This document shows, one piece after another, positions 8,865 through 17,888 of a stretch of 64,000 bases of DNA. A program made the translations under genes and the position numbers. Source of the stretch: Streptomyces sp. 2131.1 (lineage in GTDB: Bacteria; Actinomycetota; Actinomycetes; Streptomycetales; Streptomycetaceae); assembly GCF_900105515.1 (NCBI RefSeq), contig NZ_FNSY01000001.1:3348001-3412000 (forward strand). Direction: 5' to 3'. The notes beneath the pieces are model-generated. The model was not told where the DNA came from, ran no database searches, and saw only the letters and a list, made by a program, of their open reading frames with translations. How positions within the stretch are numbered: position 1 is the first letter of the stretch; every line of letters begins with the position of its first letter.

Positions 8865-10214
8865 TTAGGGGCGGCCCGGACGGTCGTACGCGCGGAGCAG
8901 GAGGACCGCCGCGACGGCGGCCAGGGCCGGGAGGGCGCCGAAGCCGGCCAGGATGCCGACGCGGGCGGTGAGGGACTGGGCGGCCGCGTCACCGGTGCCG
9001 GAGGAGACATAACCGGTGAGCTGGAGGACCAGGCCGTAGAGGAACGGGCCGACGGCCACGCCCAGACCCTCCGCCGTCGTGAACACCCCCGACAGCACGC
9101 CCCCTTGGCGGCGGCCGGTCCGGGCCGTGTCCCGCGCGACGCAGTCCGGCAGCATCGCGTACAGGAAGAGCAGCTGGCCCGCGTGGCCGGTGCCGGCGAG
9201 CGCCATCGTGACCAGGACCGCGCCCTGCGGCAGCACCGGCGAGGCGAGGAAGAGCAGGCAGCCCGCGATGAACAGCGCGGAGGCCAGGGCGTATCCGCGC
9301 GGGCCGCGCAGCCGGGACCACAGCGGCATCGTCAGCAGGTTCGGCGCGACGAACGCGGCCACCAGCGGGCCGACCCCGGACGAGTCGTGCAGCACGTGGT
9401 CGGCGAAGTACGGGGCGCCCGCGAGGAGGACGCCGGTGGCGACGGACTGGAGGACCACGCAGCGCAGCAGCGCCATGAAGGGCGGGTTGGCCCGGGCGGC
9501 GGCGAACTGCTCGCGGAGGGCGGGGCCGTCGGCCGCGACGCGCGGTGCCCCGCCCGCCGTACGGGTTCCCGCGAACACCCACACCGCGCCCAGCGCCACC
9601 ACCACCGCGCCGAACGCCCCCGCGTACCGGTGGCCCGCCAGGCCGCCGCCGCCCGCGTCCACCAGGGCCGGGGCGGCGGCGCCCGTGACCAGGGCCGCCA
9701 CGCCGATCACCGCGACCCGGCCCGCGACCAGGCGCATCCGGTCCTCCTCGCGGTCCGCGAGTTCGGCGGGCATGGCCACGTACGGGACCTGGAAGAAGGC
9801 GAAGGCGGTCGCGGTGAGCAGGTAGCCGGCGGCGGTGAACCAGGCTCCGGCCGCGCCGGGCAGCGGGCCCGCGAAGGTCAGCGCGAAGCCCAGGGCCATG
9901 ACGAGCCCGCCCCACAGCACGTACGGGCGGCGGGAGCCCCAGCGGGTGCGCGTGCGGTCGCTGGCGCGGCCGACGAACGGGTTGAGGACGACGTCCCACG
10001 CCTTCGGCAGGAAGACGACCGCCCCGGCCAGCGCGGCGCCGACACCGAGCGTGTCGGTGAGGTACGGGAGCAGGAGGAGCCCCGGAAGCGTGGTGAAGGT
10101 GCCCGTGACGAGCGAACCCGAGGCGTAACCGAACCGCACGCGGCGGCTCGGTCCGCCGGTGCGCGCGGACGCGGGCGGGGCGGTACGGTCGCCGCCGGTT
10201 TCGGTGATGGCCAT
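8865..10214 (-). CDS. MFS transporter, GPH (sugar:cation symporter) type
   Basis: A 449-residue membrane protein with about twelve hydrophobic helices. The early segment FLPKAWDVVLNPFVGRASDRTRTRWGSR is in the style of the MFS_2/GPH family (MelB-like), including the DRTRTRWGSRRP loop after helix 2. Such proteins couple solute transport to Na+ or H+; the substrate is unknown. The start ATG at 10214 is supported by GGGAGG seven bases upstream; an open frame continues upstream but includes a strong hairpin. It is divergent from the AfsA-like gene and could export or import a related compound, though nothing in the sequence proves this. Confidence 0.85.
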   Translation of the reverse strand: MAITETGGDRTAPPASARTGGPSRRVRFGYASGSLVTGTFTTLPGLLLLPYLTDTLGVGAALAGAVVFLPKAWDVVLNPFVGRASDRTRTRWGSRRPYVLWGGLVMALGFALTFAGPLPGAAGAWFTAAGYLLTATAFAFFQVPYVAMPAELADREEDRMRLVAGRVAVIGVAALVTGAAAPALVDAGGGGLAGHRYAGAFGAVVVALGAVWVFAGTRTAGGAPRVAADGPALREQFAAARANPPFMALLRCVVLQSVATGVLLAGAPYFADHVLHDSSGVGPLVAAFVAPNLLTMPLWSRLRGPRGYALASALFIAGCLLFLASPVLPQGAVLVTMALAGTGHAGQLLFLYAMLPDCVARDTARTGRRQGGVLSGVFTTAEGLGVAVGPFLYGLVLQLTGYVSSGTGDAAAQSLTARVGILAGFGALPALAAVAAVLLLRAYDRPGRP

Positions 10215-10234
10215 CGCGGTGCCTCCCTCGGAAA

Positions 10235-10272
10235 GCCCCGCCGAGGGCGCGGGGGATGTCCCTCGGCGGGGC
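10235..10272. promoter_or_regulatory. 13-bp perfect hairpin in the MFS leader
   Basis: Arms 10235-10247 (GCCCCGCCGAGGG) and 10260-10272 (its exact complement) with a 12-base loop, 21 bases before the MFS start codon. It would form a very stable stem in the MFS leader RNA and could serve as an attenuator, or be a DNA operator in the divergent region. Confidence 0.5.
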
Positions 10273-10302
10273 TGTCGGGGCACAGCATCGCGCCCCGCCC
10301 AT

Positions 10303-10321
10303 GGGCGCCGCTTAAGCGCCC
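10303..10321. promoter_or_regulatory. palindrome in the MFS/AfsA divergent region
   Basis: CGCTTAAGCG at 10309-10318 is a perfect 10-bp palindrome, lying between GGGCGC (10303-10308) and GCGCCC (10316-10321). It sits between the divergent MFS and AfsA-like genes and may be an operator. It does not resemble the usual autoregulatory element of gamma-butyrolactone receptors. Confidence 0.3.
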
Positions 10322-10426
10322 CCGCATCCGCGAACGCACCTTCCTGCCATGCATTTTGTGGTCAGCGGCGACGGGTGGCCGGGTCTTGCCACGGGCTCCA
10401 CCATGTGATGGGAGAAGGGGAGGGAC

Positions 10427-11461
10427 ATGACAGTCGACAACCGCACGGCCTCGGCTCCCGCCATCCACGGACTTGCGACAGCGGCTGCGGGGAGCGCGGG
10501 GGCCGCCCAGCACCTGATCCACCGCCCGGCCGCCCGGTCGTACTACGGCCTGGACGCGCCGAGTCTGGGTGAGGAGCTGTTCACCCTCGTCGGCGACACC
10601 CCCGTGTCCCACCCGCTCTTCAACGACGGCCCCGGACGCTTCCACGACCTCCAGATCGCCACCGCCGGGGTGCGGGACGTCGGTGAGCTGGTCGGCCACC
10701 GCTACTTCGGGGTGCCCGAGGACCGTCCCGGCCTCTTCTACCGCTTCTCCCTCGACCTCACCGACCTGTCCGCCTGGCGCACGGAACCGGCCGGCGGCCG
10801 GGGCGTGGTCATGGAGACGCAGATCAGGGCCAGGCCCGCCAACGTGGTCGCCGAGGTGCCGCGCGGACTCGACTTCCACCTGGACGTACGGATCGACGGG
10901 CGGCCGTGCGGAGTCGGGGCCGCCGGGATGGTCTTCCTGATGCCGAAGCTGTACCGCAAGCACGTCGCGCACGCCCGGCAGGCGATGCGGGCCGTGCCCG
11001 AGCTGCACGACGCCCCCGACGCCCCGCCGCGCCCGGCCGCCGCCGCCGAGGCCGGCCGGTCCGCCGGGGAGAACGTGGTGATCAGCGAACCGGTGGACGC
11101 CTCGCGCGGCCGGATCAGCACCTGGGTGCTGTCCGCACCGGTCAGCCCGGTCTTCGACGTCACGGACGGTCGCCAGGAGGGGCAGTTCTCCGGGCTGCAC
11201 CTGCTGGAGGCGCTGCGCCAGAGCTCGCTGCTCACCGCCGGCCGCGCGCACGGCCTGGACCCGGAGCGCAGCACCCTGGGCGCCTGCCAGGTGCACTTCC
11301 GGGGGCAGGCGGAGCGCGCGCTGCCGCTGCGCTGCGTGGCCGTGGCCGGGCCGCTGGACCGGGACGCCGAGGGACGGCCCTCGGTGCCGGTGACCCTGAC
11401 CCTGACGCAGCAGCGGTGGGCGGTCGCCGAGGCCCGCACCTGCGTGGTCCAGGACTACTGA
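10427..11461 (+). CDS. AfsA-family hotdog-fold protein
   Basis: A 344-residue protein with two AfsA-type hotdog repeats (about residues 33-170 and 200-335). AfsA, ScbA and BarX condense a beta-ketoacyl thioester with dihydroxyacetone phosphate to start gamma-butyrolactone signal synthesis. The LIHRP motif (about 34-38) corresponds to the conserved LVHR region, and the C-terminal half has GQFSGLHLLEALRQ. A strong purine-rich site (GGAGAAGGGGAGGG) precedes the ATG. It is first in an operon with a SARP regulator three bases downstream, so it is probably part of signalling control. No butyrolactone receptor or ketoreductase gene is in the window, so a different hotdog role remains possible. Confidence 0.82.
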   Translation: MTVDNRTASAPAIHGLATAAAGSAGAAQHLIHRPAARSYYGLDAPSLGEELFTLVGDTPVSHPLFNDGPGRFHDLQIATAGVRDVGELVGHRYFGVPEDRPGLFYRFSLDLTDLSAWRTEPAGGRGVVMETQIRARPANVVAEVPRGLDFHLDVRIDGRPCGVGAAGMVFLMPKLYRKHVAHARQAMRAVPELHDAPDAPPRPAAAAEAGRSAGENVVISEPVDASRGRISTWVLSAPVSPVFDVTDGRQEGQFSGLHLLEALRQSSLLTAGRAHGLDPERSTLGACQVHFRGQAERALPLRCVAVAGPLDRDAEGRPSVPVTLTLTQQRWAVAEARTCVVQDY

Positions 11462-11464
11462 CCC

Positions 11465-13954
11465 ATGAACGCGGTGCGTTTCGGCATCCTGGGCCCCCTG
11501 GAGGTCAGCGGCGGCGCGCCGGCGGCCGCCAAGCTGCGGGGCGTCCTCGGCACCCTGCTCGTCCGCGCGAACGAGGTCGTCTCGGTGGACGCCCTCATCG
11601 ACGAGCTGTGGCCCGATTCCCCGCCGCGCACCGCCGCCACCACCCTCCAGGTGTACGTGTCCCACCTGCGCAAGGCCCTGCGCACCGCCGACCCGCACGA
11701 CGACCGGGAGACGCTGCTCACCCGCCGCCCCGGCTACCTCGCGCGGGTCACCCCGGACGAGCTGGACAGCACGGCCTTCATCGGACTGACCCGGCGCGGC
11801 CACCAGGCTCTGAGCGACGGGGATTTCGCCGCCGCCGCCGACCTCCAGCGCCGGGCCCTCGCCCTGTGGCGCGGGCCGCTGCTCTCGGACATCCCGCACG
11901 GGCCCCTGCTGGAGGGCGCCGCCGTCCGGATGGACGAGGCGCGCACCACGGCACTCGACGAGCGCGTGCGGGCCGAGCTGCACCTCGGCATGCACCGTGA
12001 ACTCGTCCCAGAACTCCACGAGCTGGCGGCGGAGTTCCCGCTGCGCGAGGAGTTCCACGCGCACCTGATGGTCGCCCTCTACCGATGCGGGCGCCAGGCC
12101 GAGGCACTGCGGGTCTTCACACGGCTGCGCCACACGCTGGTCGACGAGCTGGGCATCGAACCGGGGCCCCGGTCCCGCCGGCTCCAGCGGCTCATCCTGG
12201 CGGGCGACCCGGTCCTGGCCCGGCCCGAACCGGGTCCCCGCCCGGTGGCCGCCGGCGCGGCCGGCGGGGACACCGCGCTGCCCGGGCCCGACCCGTCGTT
12301 CGTGGGGCGTACGGAGGAACTCGCCGCTCTCGAAGCGCTGTTGCGGGGTGCCAAGGCCGGTGACGTCCTCGCCGTGACCGGGATGCCCGGTGCTGGGAAG
12401 ACGGCTCTGGCGGTCGAGGCCGCGCACCGTTCCGCCGACGCGTTCCCCGGCGGGCTCCGCCTGCTGGACCCGCGCGACGGCGGGCCCCCGCCGCGCCCGG
12501 CCCCCGCGCCCGGGACGCTGCTGATCGTGGACGGGGTGGCCTCGGAGGCCGAGGTGCGGCCGCTGCTGCCGCTCGGCTACATCCTGCTGCTCACCGCCCG
12601 CCGCGTACCGGCCGGGCTACCGGGACTGCGGACCGTGCTCCTCGGGCCGTGGCGCCCGGAGGAGGCACGGCAGTTGGTGCCGCTGCTGGACGGGCCCGAC
12701 GGGCGCCGCGTCTCCGTCGAGCAGGCCGAGGCCGTCGCCGAACGGTGCGGGTGGCTGCCGCTCGCCGTGCGCGCCGCCGCCGCGCAGCTCGCCGCCCGGC
12801 CGCACTGGACGCCCGCCACGCTCATCGACCGGCTGTACGCGGAGGAGAGCCGGCTCGACGCGCTGCGCACCGGCGACATGGACGTCCGGGCCCGGCTGCT
12901 GACCGCGTACGAGGACTGCGACGAGGGGCGGCGCCGGCAGTTCCGGCTGCTGTCCCTGCTGCCGCCGGGCCCTTTCGACGCCGCCCGGGCCGCCGCCGCG
13001 CTCGACCTCACCGGTGCGCGCGCCCTCGCCGCGCTCGAAGGGCTGGCCGACGACCGGCTGGTGGAGGCGGACCGGGACGCCTGGCGGCCGGCCGACGACC
13101 GGCTGGTGGAGGCGGACCGGGACGCCTGGCGGCTGCCCGAGCTGCTGCGCATCGTCGCCGCCGAACGGCTGGCCGCCGAGGAGGACCCCGCGACCGTCCG
13201 GGCCGCCGTGCGGCGCGTGTGCCTGGCGTACCTGCCGGGCGCGGCGGGCCCCCGGCGCGCGACGGCCCCGGACGCACCGGCGCTCGCCCGGCTGGCCGGG
13301 ACCGCGTACGACGCGGGGCTGTGGGAGCTGACCGTACGCCTGACGGAAGGCCTCGCCGGGTTCGCGCGGCCCGACGCGGTCGCCGAGGAGGCGTCCTACG
13401 CGCTGGCCCTGGACGCGGCGCGCCGGTGCGCGGACCGACCGGCCCAGGCCCGGATGCTCCGGCTGCTCGCCGAACTGGCCTGGCGCTACCGGCGCTTCGA
13501 GCGCGCCCGCGACCTGCTGGGGCGGGCGCTGGAGCTGGCCCGGGAGTGCGGTGACGAGGAGGAGACCGGGCAGGCGCTCGTGGGTCTGGCCGAACTCCTG
13601 CTGGACGGCGGTGCGGCCGACGAGGCGGCGGACCTGCTCGGACCGGCCCTGGCCGCGCCCGCGCACACCAGGGCCCGTTACGAGGCGACGCGGGCGCGGG
13701 CGCTGGTGGCCCTGGCCCAGGAGGGCCCGGAGGCGGCCAGGACCTGGTTCACCGAGTGCCTGACGCTGGCGGGCGCGCTGGACGACCCGGGGCTGCGGAT
13801 GTACGCGCGGCGCTCGCTGCGCGCGCTGGACGCGGACGCCGACGCGCCGGGGGCGGGGTTCGGGGCCGTGGAGATCCGGCCGGGGCTCTGGCGGATTCAT
13901 CAGGGCGGCCCGTTCGCGCGGTCGTCCACGGCCTGTGGAGAACCATGCCGGTAG
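11465..13954 (+). CDS. SARP-family regulator with ATPase domain (AfsR-like)
   Basis: An 829-residue transcription factor. The N-terminal winged-helix DNA-binding domain (about 1-95, starting FGILGPLEV) and bacterial activator domain (about 100-246) define a Streptomyces antibiotic regulatory protein. An NB-ARC-type ATPase follows, with P-loop GMPGAGKT at 306-313, and a TPR-like helical C terminus. Such proteins usually activate nearby biosynthetic operons. Residues 528-542 and 543-557 are a 45-bp in-frame tandem duplication (ADDRLVEADRDAWR twice), differing at one base. It is coupled to the AfsA-like gene upstream and overlaps the LuxR-type gene downstream by 10 bases. Confidence 0.93.
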   Translation: MNAVRFGILGPLEVSGGAPAAAKLRGVLGTLLVRANEVVSVDALIDELWPDSPPRTAATTLQVYVSHLRKALRTADPHDDRETLLTRRPGYLARVTPDELDSTAFIGLTRRGHQALSDGDFAAAADLQRRALALWRGPLLSDIPHGPLLEGAAVRMDEARTTALDERVRAELHLGMHRELVPELHELAAEFPLREEFHAHLMVALYRCGRQAEALRVFTRLRHTLVDELGIEPGPRSRRLQRLILAGDPVLARPEPGPRPVAAGAAGGDTALPGPDPSFVGRTEELAALEALLRGAKAGDVLAVTGMPGAGKTALAVEAAHRSADAFPGGLRLLDPRDGGPPPRPAPAPGTLLIVDGVASEAEVRPLLPLGYILLLTARRVPAGLPGLRTVLLGPWRPEEARQLVPLLDGPDGRRVSVEQAEAVAERCGWLPLAVRAAAAQLAARPHWTPATLIDRLYAEESRLDALRTGDMDVRARLLTAYEDCDEGRRRQFRLLSLLPPGPFDAARAAAALDLTGARALAALEGLADDRLVEADRDAWRPADDRLVEADRDAWRLPELLRIVAAERLAAEEDPATVRAAVRRVCLAYLPGAAGPRRATAPDAPALARLAGTAYDAGLWELTVRLTEGLAGFARPDAVAEEASYALALDAARRCADRPAQARMLRLLAELAWRYRRFERARDLLGRALELARECGDEEETGQALVGLAELLLDGGAADEAADLLGPALAAPAHTRARYEATRARALVALAQEGPEAARTWFTECLTLAGALDDPGLRMYARRSLRALDADADAPGAGFGAVEIRPGLWRIHQGGPFARSSTACGEPCR
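13046..13135 (+). repeat. 45-bp tandem duplication inside the SARP gene
   Basis: Two adjacent 45-bp copies, 13046-13090 and 13091-13135, identical except one base near the end (CCG versus CTG). Each encodes ADDRLVEADRDAWR plus Pro or Leu, so the reading frame is kept. The near identity indicates a recent event. Confidence 0.95.
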
Positions 13955-16113
13955 TGCTCGGCCCCGACACGGAACTGATCGGCAGGGCCCGCGAGACCGC
14001 CGCCCTGCGGGAGCGCCTGCTCTCCCCCGGCGTACGCCTGGTGACCCTCACCGGACGGGCGGGCGTGGGCAAGACCCGGCTCGCCCGGGAGGCGGTACGG
14101 GAGCTGGGGGACGCGTTCGCGCGTGTGGAGGTGGTGGACGCGGGGGCGCTGCCCGCGCCCGCCGGTCTCCCCGCCGACGGGCGGGTGCTGCTGGTCCTCG
14201 ACGGGTGCGACCATGACGCCCGGGGCCCGGCCGCCGACGCGGTCGTCGCGCTGGCCGCCGAGCCGCAGGTCGTCGTACTGGTCACCGCCGTGGAACCGCT
14301 CGGGGTGTACGGGGAGCAGCTGCTGCCGCTCGGACCGCTGGCCGTGCCCGGCGAGGGGGACGGGGAGGAGCCGCACTCCGTGGCGTCCGTGGAGCTGTTC
14401 GTGCGGCGGGCGCGGGACGCCGACCCGTCGTTCGCGCTGACCCTGGAGAACAGCGCGGCCGTCGCGGAGATCTGCACCCTGCTCGGCGGACTGCCCCTCG
14501 CGCTCGAACTCGCCGCCCTGCGCCTGCGGTTGCTGCCGCCGCAGCTGCTGGCGGCCCGGCTGCGCGGGCGTACGACCGTCCTCGCGGGCGGACCCGTGAA
14601 CGCGCCCGCCCGGCACCGCTCGCTCACCGCGCTCGCCGAGTGGAGCTGCCTGGGCCTGGAACCGGCGGCCCTCGCGCTGCTGGGGCGGCTCGCGGTGTAC
14701 GAGCCGGGCTTCGGTCTCGCCGCCGCCGGGCTCGACGAGGAGGAGGGGCTCGAACTCCTGATGGACCGGGGGCTGCTCACCGTCATGGGCGAGGAGCGCG
14801 GCGAACTGCGGCTCGCGGTCCCCGAGCCCGTACGGTCCCACGTCCGCGCCCGGGCGCCGGAAGGGGCGGCGGACGCGCACGCCGAGCGCTACCGGCGGCT
14901 GGTCGCCGCCGCGCTGCCGGGGCTCGCCGGGACCGGGCAGGACCGGCTGCTGCGGGAGGCGGCGGCCGAGAGCGCCAACGTCCTGGCGGCCCTGCGCCAC
15001 CTGCACGAGCGGGGCGACGGCGAGGCCGCGGCGGCGACGGTGCTGGGCTGCCGCCTGCCGTGGCTGGCGCAGGGCCGGTTGCGGGAGGGCCTGGAGTGGT
15101 GCGACGCGGTCGCCGACGCCGGACCGCTCCCGGAGGCGTCACGGGCCCGGCTCGCCGACGTGTCCGGGGTGTTCGCGCTGGCCCTGGGCGACCCGCAGGA
15201 GGCCGTGCGCCGCCACCGGCGCGCCCTCGCCCTGGGCAAGAGCGTCGGCGACCGCCGGCAGAACGCCCTCGCCTCGCTCCGGCTCGGCACCGCCCTCCTC
15301 AGGTCCGGCGACGCGGCGGGGGCCCGCAGCGTGCTCGTCACCGCGCACAGCGCGCTGTCCACGATGGGCGTCACCGGGGGCACCGCCGAGGCGGCGGTCT
15401 CGCTCGCCGCCGCCCTGCACGCCGAGGGCGACCGGCGCAAGGCACGGGACATGCTGCTCAGGGCCGAGGAGACGTTCCGCCGCAGCCGCGACGGACGCGG
15501 GCTCGCCGGAGCGCTGCGGGCGCTGGCCGCGCTGGACCTGGAGGGCGACGAGCCGGAACCGGCGGAGACCGCGCTCAGGGAGGCCCTGCGGCTGTACGAG
15601 GCGATCGACGAGCGCACGGAACTCCCCGGCCTGCTGGAGGAGTTCGCGCTGCTGCTGCTCCGCTCGCAGCCCGCGCAGCGCCCGCGCGCGGTCCGGCTGC
15701 TCGCGGCGGCCGACGTGCTGCGGCAGCGGACCGGCGCCGAGGTCCCGCAGGAGTGGCGCTCGCAGGCCGAGCGGGCCCGTACGGAGCTGGGTGCCCGGCT
15801 CGACTGGCCCGACTTCGCGACCGCCTGGGCGGAGGGCGTGCGGATGTCCGCGGCCACGGCGGTGGCAGAGGCGCTGTCCTCGCCGGCGCCGTCGCGCCGC
15901 ACGGTCGCCGGGGCGGCGGCCGAGGCGCAATCGCTCACCCCGCGCCAGGCACAGGTCGCGCTCCTGGTCGCCGAGGGGCTCACCAACCGGCACATCGCGG
16001 CCCGGCTCGACATCTCCGAGTGGACAGTCGTCAACCACGTCCGCCAGGTGATGCGGCGGCTCGGGTGCACCTCGCGGGTGCAGGTCGCGGGGGCGGTGGG
16101 GCGGTGGGGATGA
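13945..16113 (+). CDS. LuxR-type regulator with AfsR-like ATPase
   Basis: A 722-residue regulator. An N-terminal ATPase carries P-loop GRAGVGKT (37-44) and a GGLPLALELAALRL segment typical of AfsR/NB-ARC ATPases. A TPR-rich middle (about 330-620) is followed by a LuxR-type helix-turn-helix (about 655-715: LTPRQAQVALLVAEGLTNRHIA). The ATG at 13945 was chosen because GGAG precedes it and because it lies 10 bases before the SARP stop, implying translational coupling. Its stop overlaps the start of the next gene as ATGA. It probably acts with the SARP to control the cluster. Confidence 0.9.
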   Translation: MPVVLGPDTELIGRARETAALRERLLSPGVRLVTLTGRAGVGKTRLAREAVRELGDAFARVEVVDAGALPAPAGLPADGRVLLVLDGCDHDARGPAADAVVALAAEPQVVVLVTAVEPLGVYGEQLLPLGPLAVPGEGDGEEPHSVASVELFVRRARDADPSFALTLENSAAVAEICTLLGGLPLALELAALRLRLLPPQLLAARLRGRTTVLAGGPVNAPARHRSLTALAEWSCLGLEPAALALLGRLAVYEPGFGLAAAGLDEEEGLELLMDRGLLTVMGEERGELRLAVPEPVRSHVRARAPEGAADAHAERYRRLVAAALPGLAGTGQDRLLREAAAESANVLAALRHLHERGDGEAAAATVLGCRLPWLAQGRLREGLEWCDAVADAGPLPEASRARLADVSGVFALALGDPQEAVRRHRRALALGKSVGDRRQNALASLRLGTALLRSGDAAGARSVLVTAHSALSTMGVTGGTAEAAVSLAAALHAEGDRRKARDMLLRAEETFRRSRDGRGLAGALRALAALDLEGDEPEPAETALREALRLYEAIDERTELPGLLEEFALLLLRSQPAQRPRAVRLLAAADVLRQRTGAEVPQEWRSQAERARTELGARLDWPDFATAWAEGVRMSAATAVAEALSSPAPSRRTVAGAAAEAQSLTPRQAQVALLVAEGLTNRHIAARLDISEWTVVNHVRQVMRRLGCTSRVQVAGAVGRWG

Positions 16114-17798
16114 CCCGGGGCACCGGCACGGCCGAGCGCCGCCTCCTGGAGCTGACCGCGCCCGACGAGGTCGTCCGGCGGTTCCGGGCGGCCGGGTGGT
16201 GGCGGGAGGAGACATTCCTGGACGACCTGAACCGCACGGCCGCCGGTGCGCCGCAGCGGCCCGCGATCGTCGCGGAGCGCATGCTGCGACCGGAAGGCGA
16301 ACGCCGGATCACCCTCACCTACGGACAACTCGTTCTGTACGTCGACCGGTTCGCGGCGGCCCTGGCCTCGCTCGGGGTCGCTCCGGGCGATCCGGTCGCC
16401 TACCAGCTGCCGAACTGGTGGGAGACGGCCGCGCTCACCCTCGCCTGCTGGCGGGCCGGGGCGGTCGCGGTGCCCGTGCTGCCGACCGTGCGTGCCCACG
16501 GGCTGCGGCACATCCTGGACGGCACCCGGGCCCGGGTCTGCGTGGTCCCGGACGCCTGGGAGGGCTTCCCGCACGCCGAGGCGCTGGCCGACCTCGCGCC
16601 GGGGCTGCCGTGGCTGCGCCACCGCGTGGTGGTGGGGGACGCGGCGGCGACCGGGGCCGTCGACTTCGCCGCGCACTTCGTCCGCACCCCGCACGAGCGG
16701 ACCGCGGCGGGCCGCCGCCTCGCCCCGCTGCCGGGGCGCGCGGACCGGCCGGCGCTGCTGATCAGCGTGATGGGGCTGCGCGACGCGTACACCTCGGTGG
16801 TGCACTCCCCCGACACGCTGTACGCCAACGTCTCGACCCAGCACCACCCCGAAGGCCCGGGGCGGCGGCCCGGGGAGGTCTTCCTGTCCACCCTCCCGCT
16901 GACCTCGCTGGCCTCGCTGATCTACACCGTGTGCTGGCCGCTCGCGGTCGGCGGCACCGGCGTCTGGCAGGACGTGTGGGACCCGGGCAGGTGCCTGGAC
17001 CTGATGGCGTACGCGGGTGTCGACCAGGTGTACGCGGAGCCCGCCTACTTCGCGGAACTGCTGACCACCCAGCGGCAGCGGCCCCGGAGCCTGGAGCGGC
17101 TGCGGCTCGTCCTGTCCGGCGGGCGCACCAGCACCCCGGAGCCGCTGGCGGACGAACTGCGCGAGGTGTTCGGGGTGCCGGTGCTCTCCGCGTGGGGGGC
17201 GCCCGAGCTGGGCATGGGCGCGCTGTCGGCGGCGGCCGGCGAGTCACGGCTGCTGAGGGGCCTGGAGGTGCCGGCCGAGGACGGTACGGGCCCCGCCCCG
17301 CTCCGGGTGCGCGGGCCGTCGGTGGCCCTGGCGACCTGGCGGCACGGGGAGGCGGTGCCCGTCTCGACCTGGGAGGACGGGGACGGCTGGCTGGACACCG
17401 GCGACCTCGCGACGACGGACGCCGGGGGCTCCATCCGGGTCCGGGCCCGGGCAGGCACCCGCACCGGGGCGATCTTCATGGTCCCGGTCGCGGAGGTGGA
17501 GGAGGCCCTGCTCACCCACCCCAGGGTCGGCGAGGCGGCCGTGGTCGCCTACACCGACCCGGAACACGGCGAGCTGCCGTGCGCAGTGGTGGTCCCGGTC
17601 GCGTGGGACCGGCCGCCCGGCCCCGCCGAACTCCGCGAACACCTCACCGCGCGGGGCGTCGCCGAGGCGTTCCTGCCCACCCGCCTGGAGGTCGTGGGTG
17701 CCCTCCCCCGCGACGAGGACGGCCGCCTGCGCCGGGCGGCGCTGCGCGCGTGGCTGCTGCGGGGGCGGCCGGGGAGCCCTCGGCCGGCGCCGGTGTAG
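16110..17798 (+). CDS. AMP-ligase-like protein with decayed catalytic motifs
   Basis: A 562-residue protein of the acyl-CoA synthetase/adenylation fold, similar overall to cyclohexanecarboxylate-CoA-ligase-like enzymes. The fold is visible (GDPVAYQLPNWWE, WGAPELG, GWLDTGDLAT), but the ATP-gripping P-loop is gone. At about residues 216-240 the expected TSGTTGxPKG is replaced by SVMGLRDAYTSVV. The C-terminal catalytic lysine motif (usually GK) reads DEDGRLRR, and the hinge region is also altered. It probably cannot form acyl-adenylates, and may bind an acyl ligand or help regulation. Its start overlaps the LuxR-type gene stop (ATGA), making it the last gene of a regulatory operon, which fits a non-catalytic role. 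Confidence 0.8.
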   Translation: MTRGTGTAERRLLELTAPDEVVRRFRAAGWWREETFLDDLNRTAAGAPQRPAIVAERMLRPEGERRITLTYGQLVLYVDRFAAALASLGVAPGDPVAYQLPNWWETAALTLACWRAGAVAVPVLPTVRAHGLRHILDGTRARVCVVPDAWEGFPHAEALADLAPGLPWLRHRVVVGDAAATGAVDFAAHFVRTPHERTAAGRRLAPLPGRADRPALLISVMGLRDAYTSVVHSPDTLYANVSTQHHPEGPGRRPGEVFLSTLPLTSLASLIYTVCWPLAVGGTGVWQDVWDPGRCLDLMAYAGVDQVYAEPAYFAELLTTQRQRPRSLERLRLVLSGGRTSTPEPLADELREVFGVPVLSAWGAPELGMGALSAAAGESRLLRGLEVPAEDGTGPAPLRVRGPSVALATWRHGEAVPVSTWEDGDGWLDTGDLATTDAGGSIRVRARAGTRTGAIFMVPVAEVEEALLTHPRVGEAAVVAYTDPEHGELPCAVVVPVAWDRPPGPAELREHLTARGVAEAFLPTRLEVVGALPRDEDGRLRRAALRAWLLRGRPGSPRPAPV

Positions 17799-17888
17799 GG
17801 GGCACGTGGGGCTCGTACGGCCGGCACGCCTCCGCCGGGCTGCGCTCGCGTGGCGCGTCCGTCGTCCCCGTACAGCCGCGCCCCGTCG

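Noticed and set aside
9878..12427. Long open frame on the minus strand (about 849 codons) across the AfsA-like and SARP genes
   Set aside because: It is antisense to two well-supported genes, has Gly/Arg/Pro-rich low-complexity translation and no family motif. It is a GC-rich shadow frame, as are other long opposite-strand frames across the PKS.
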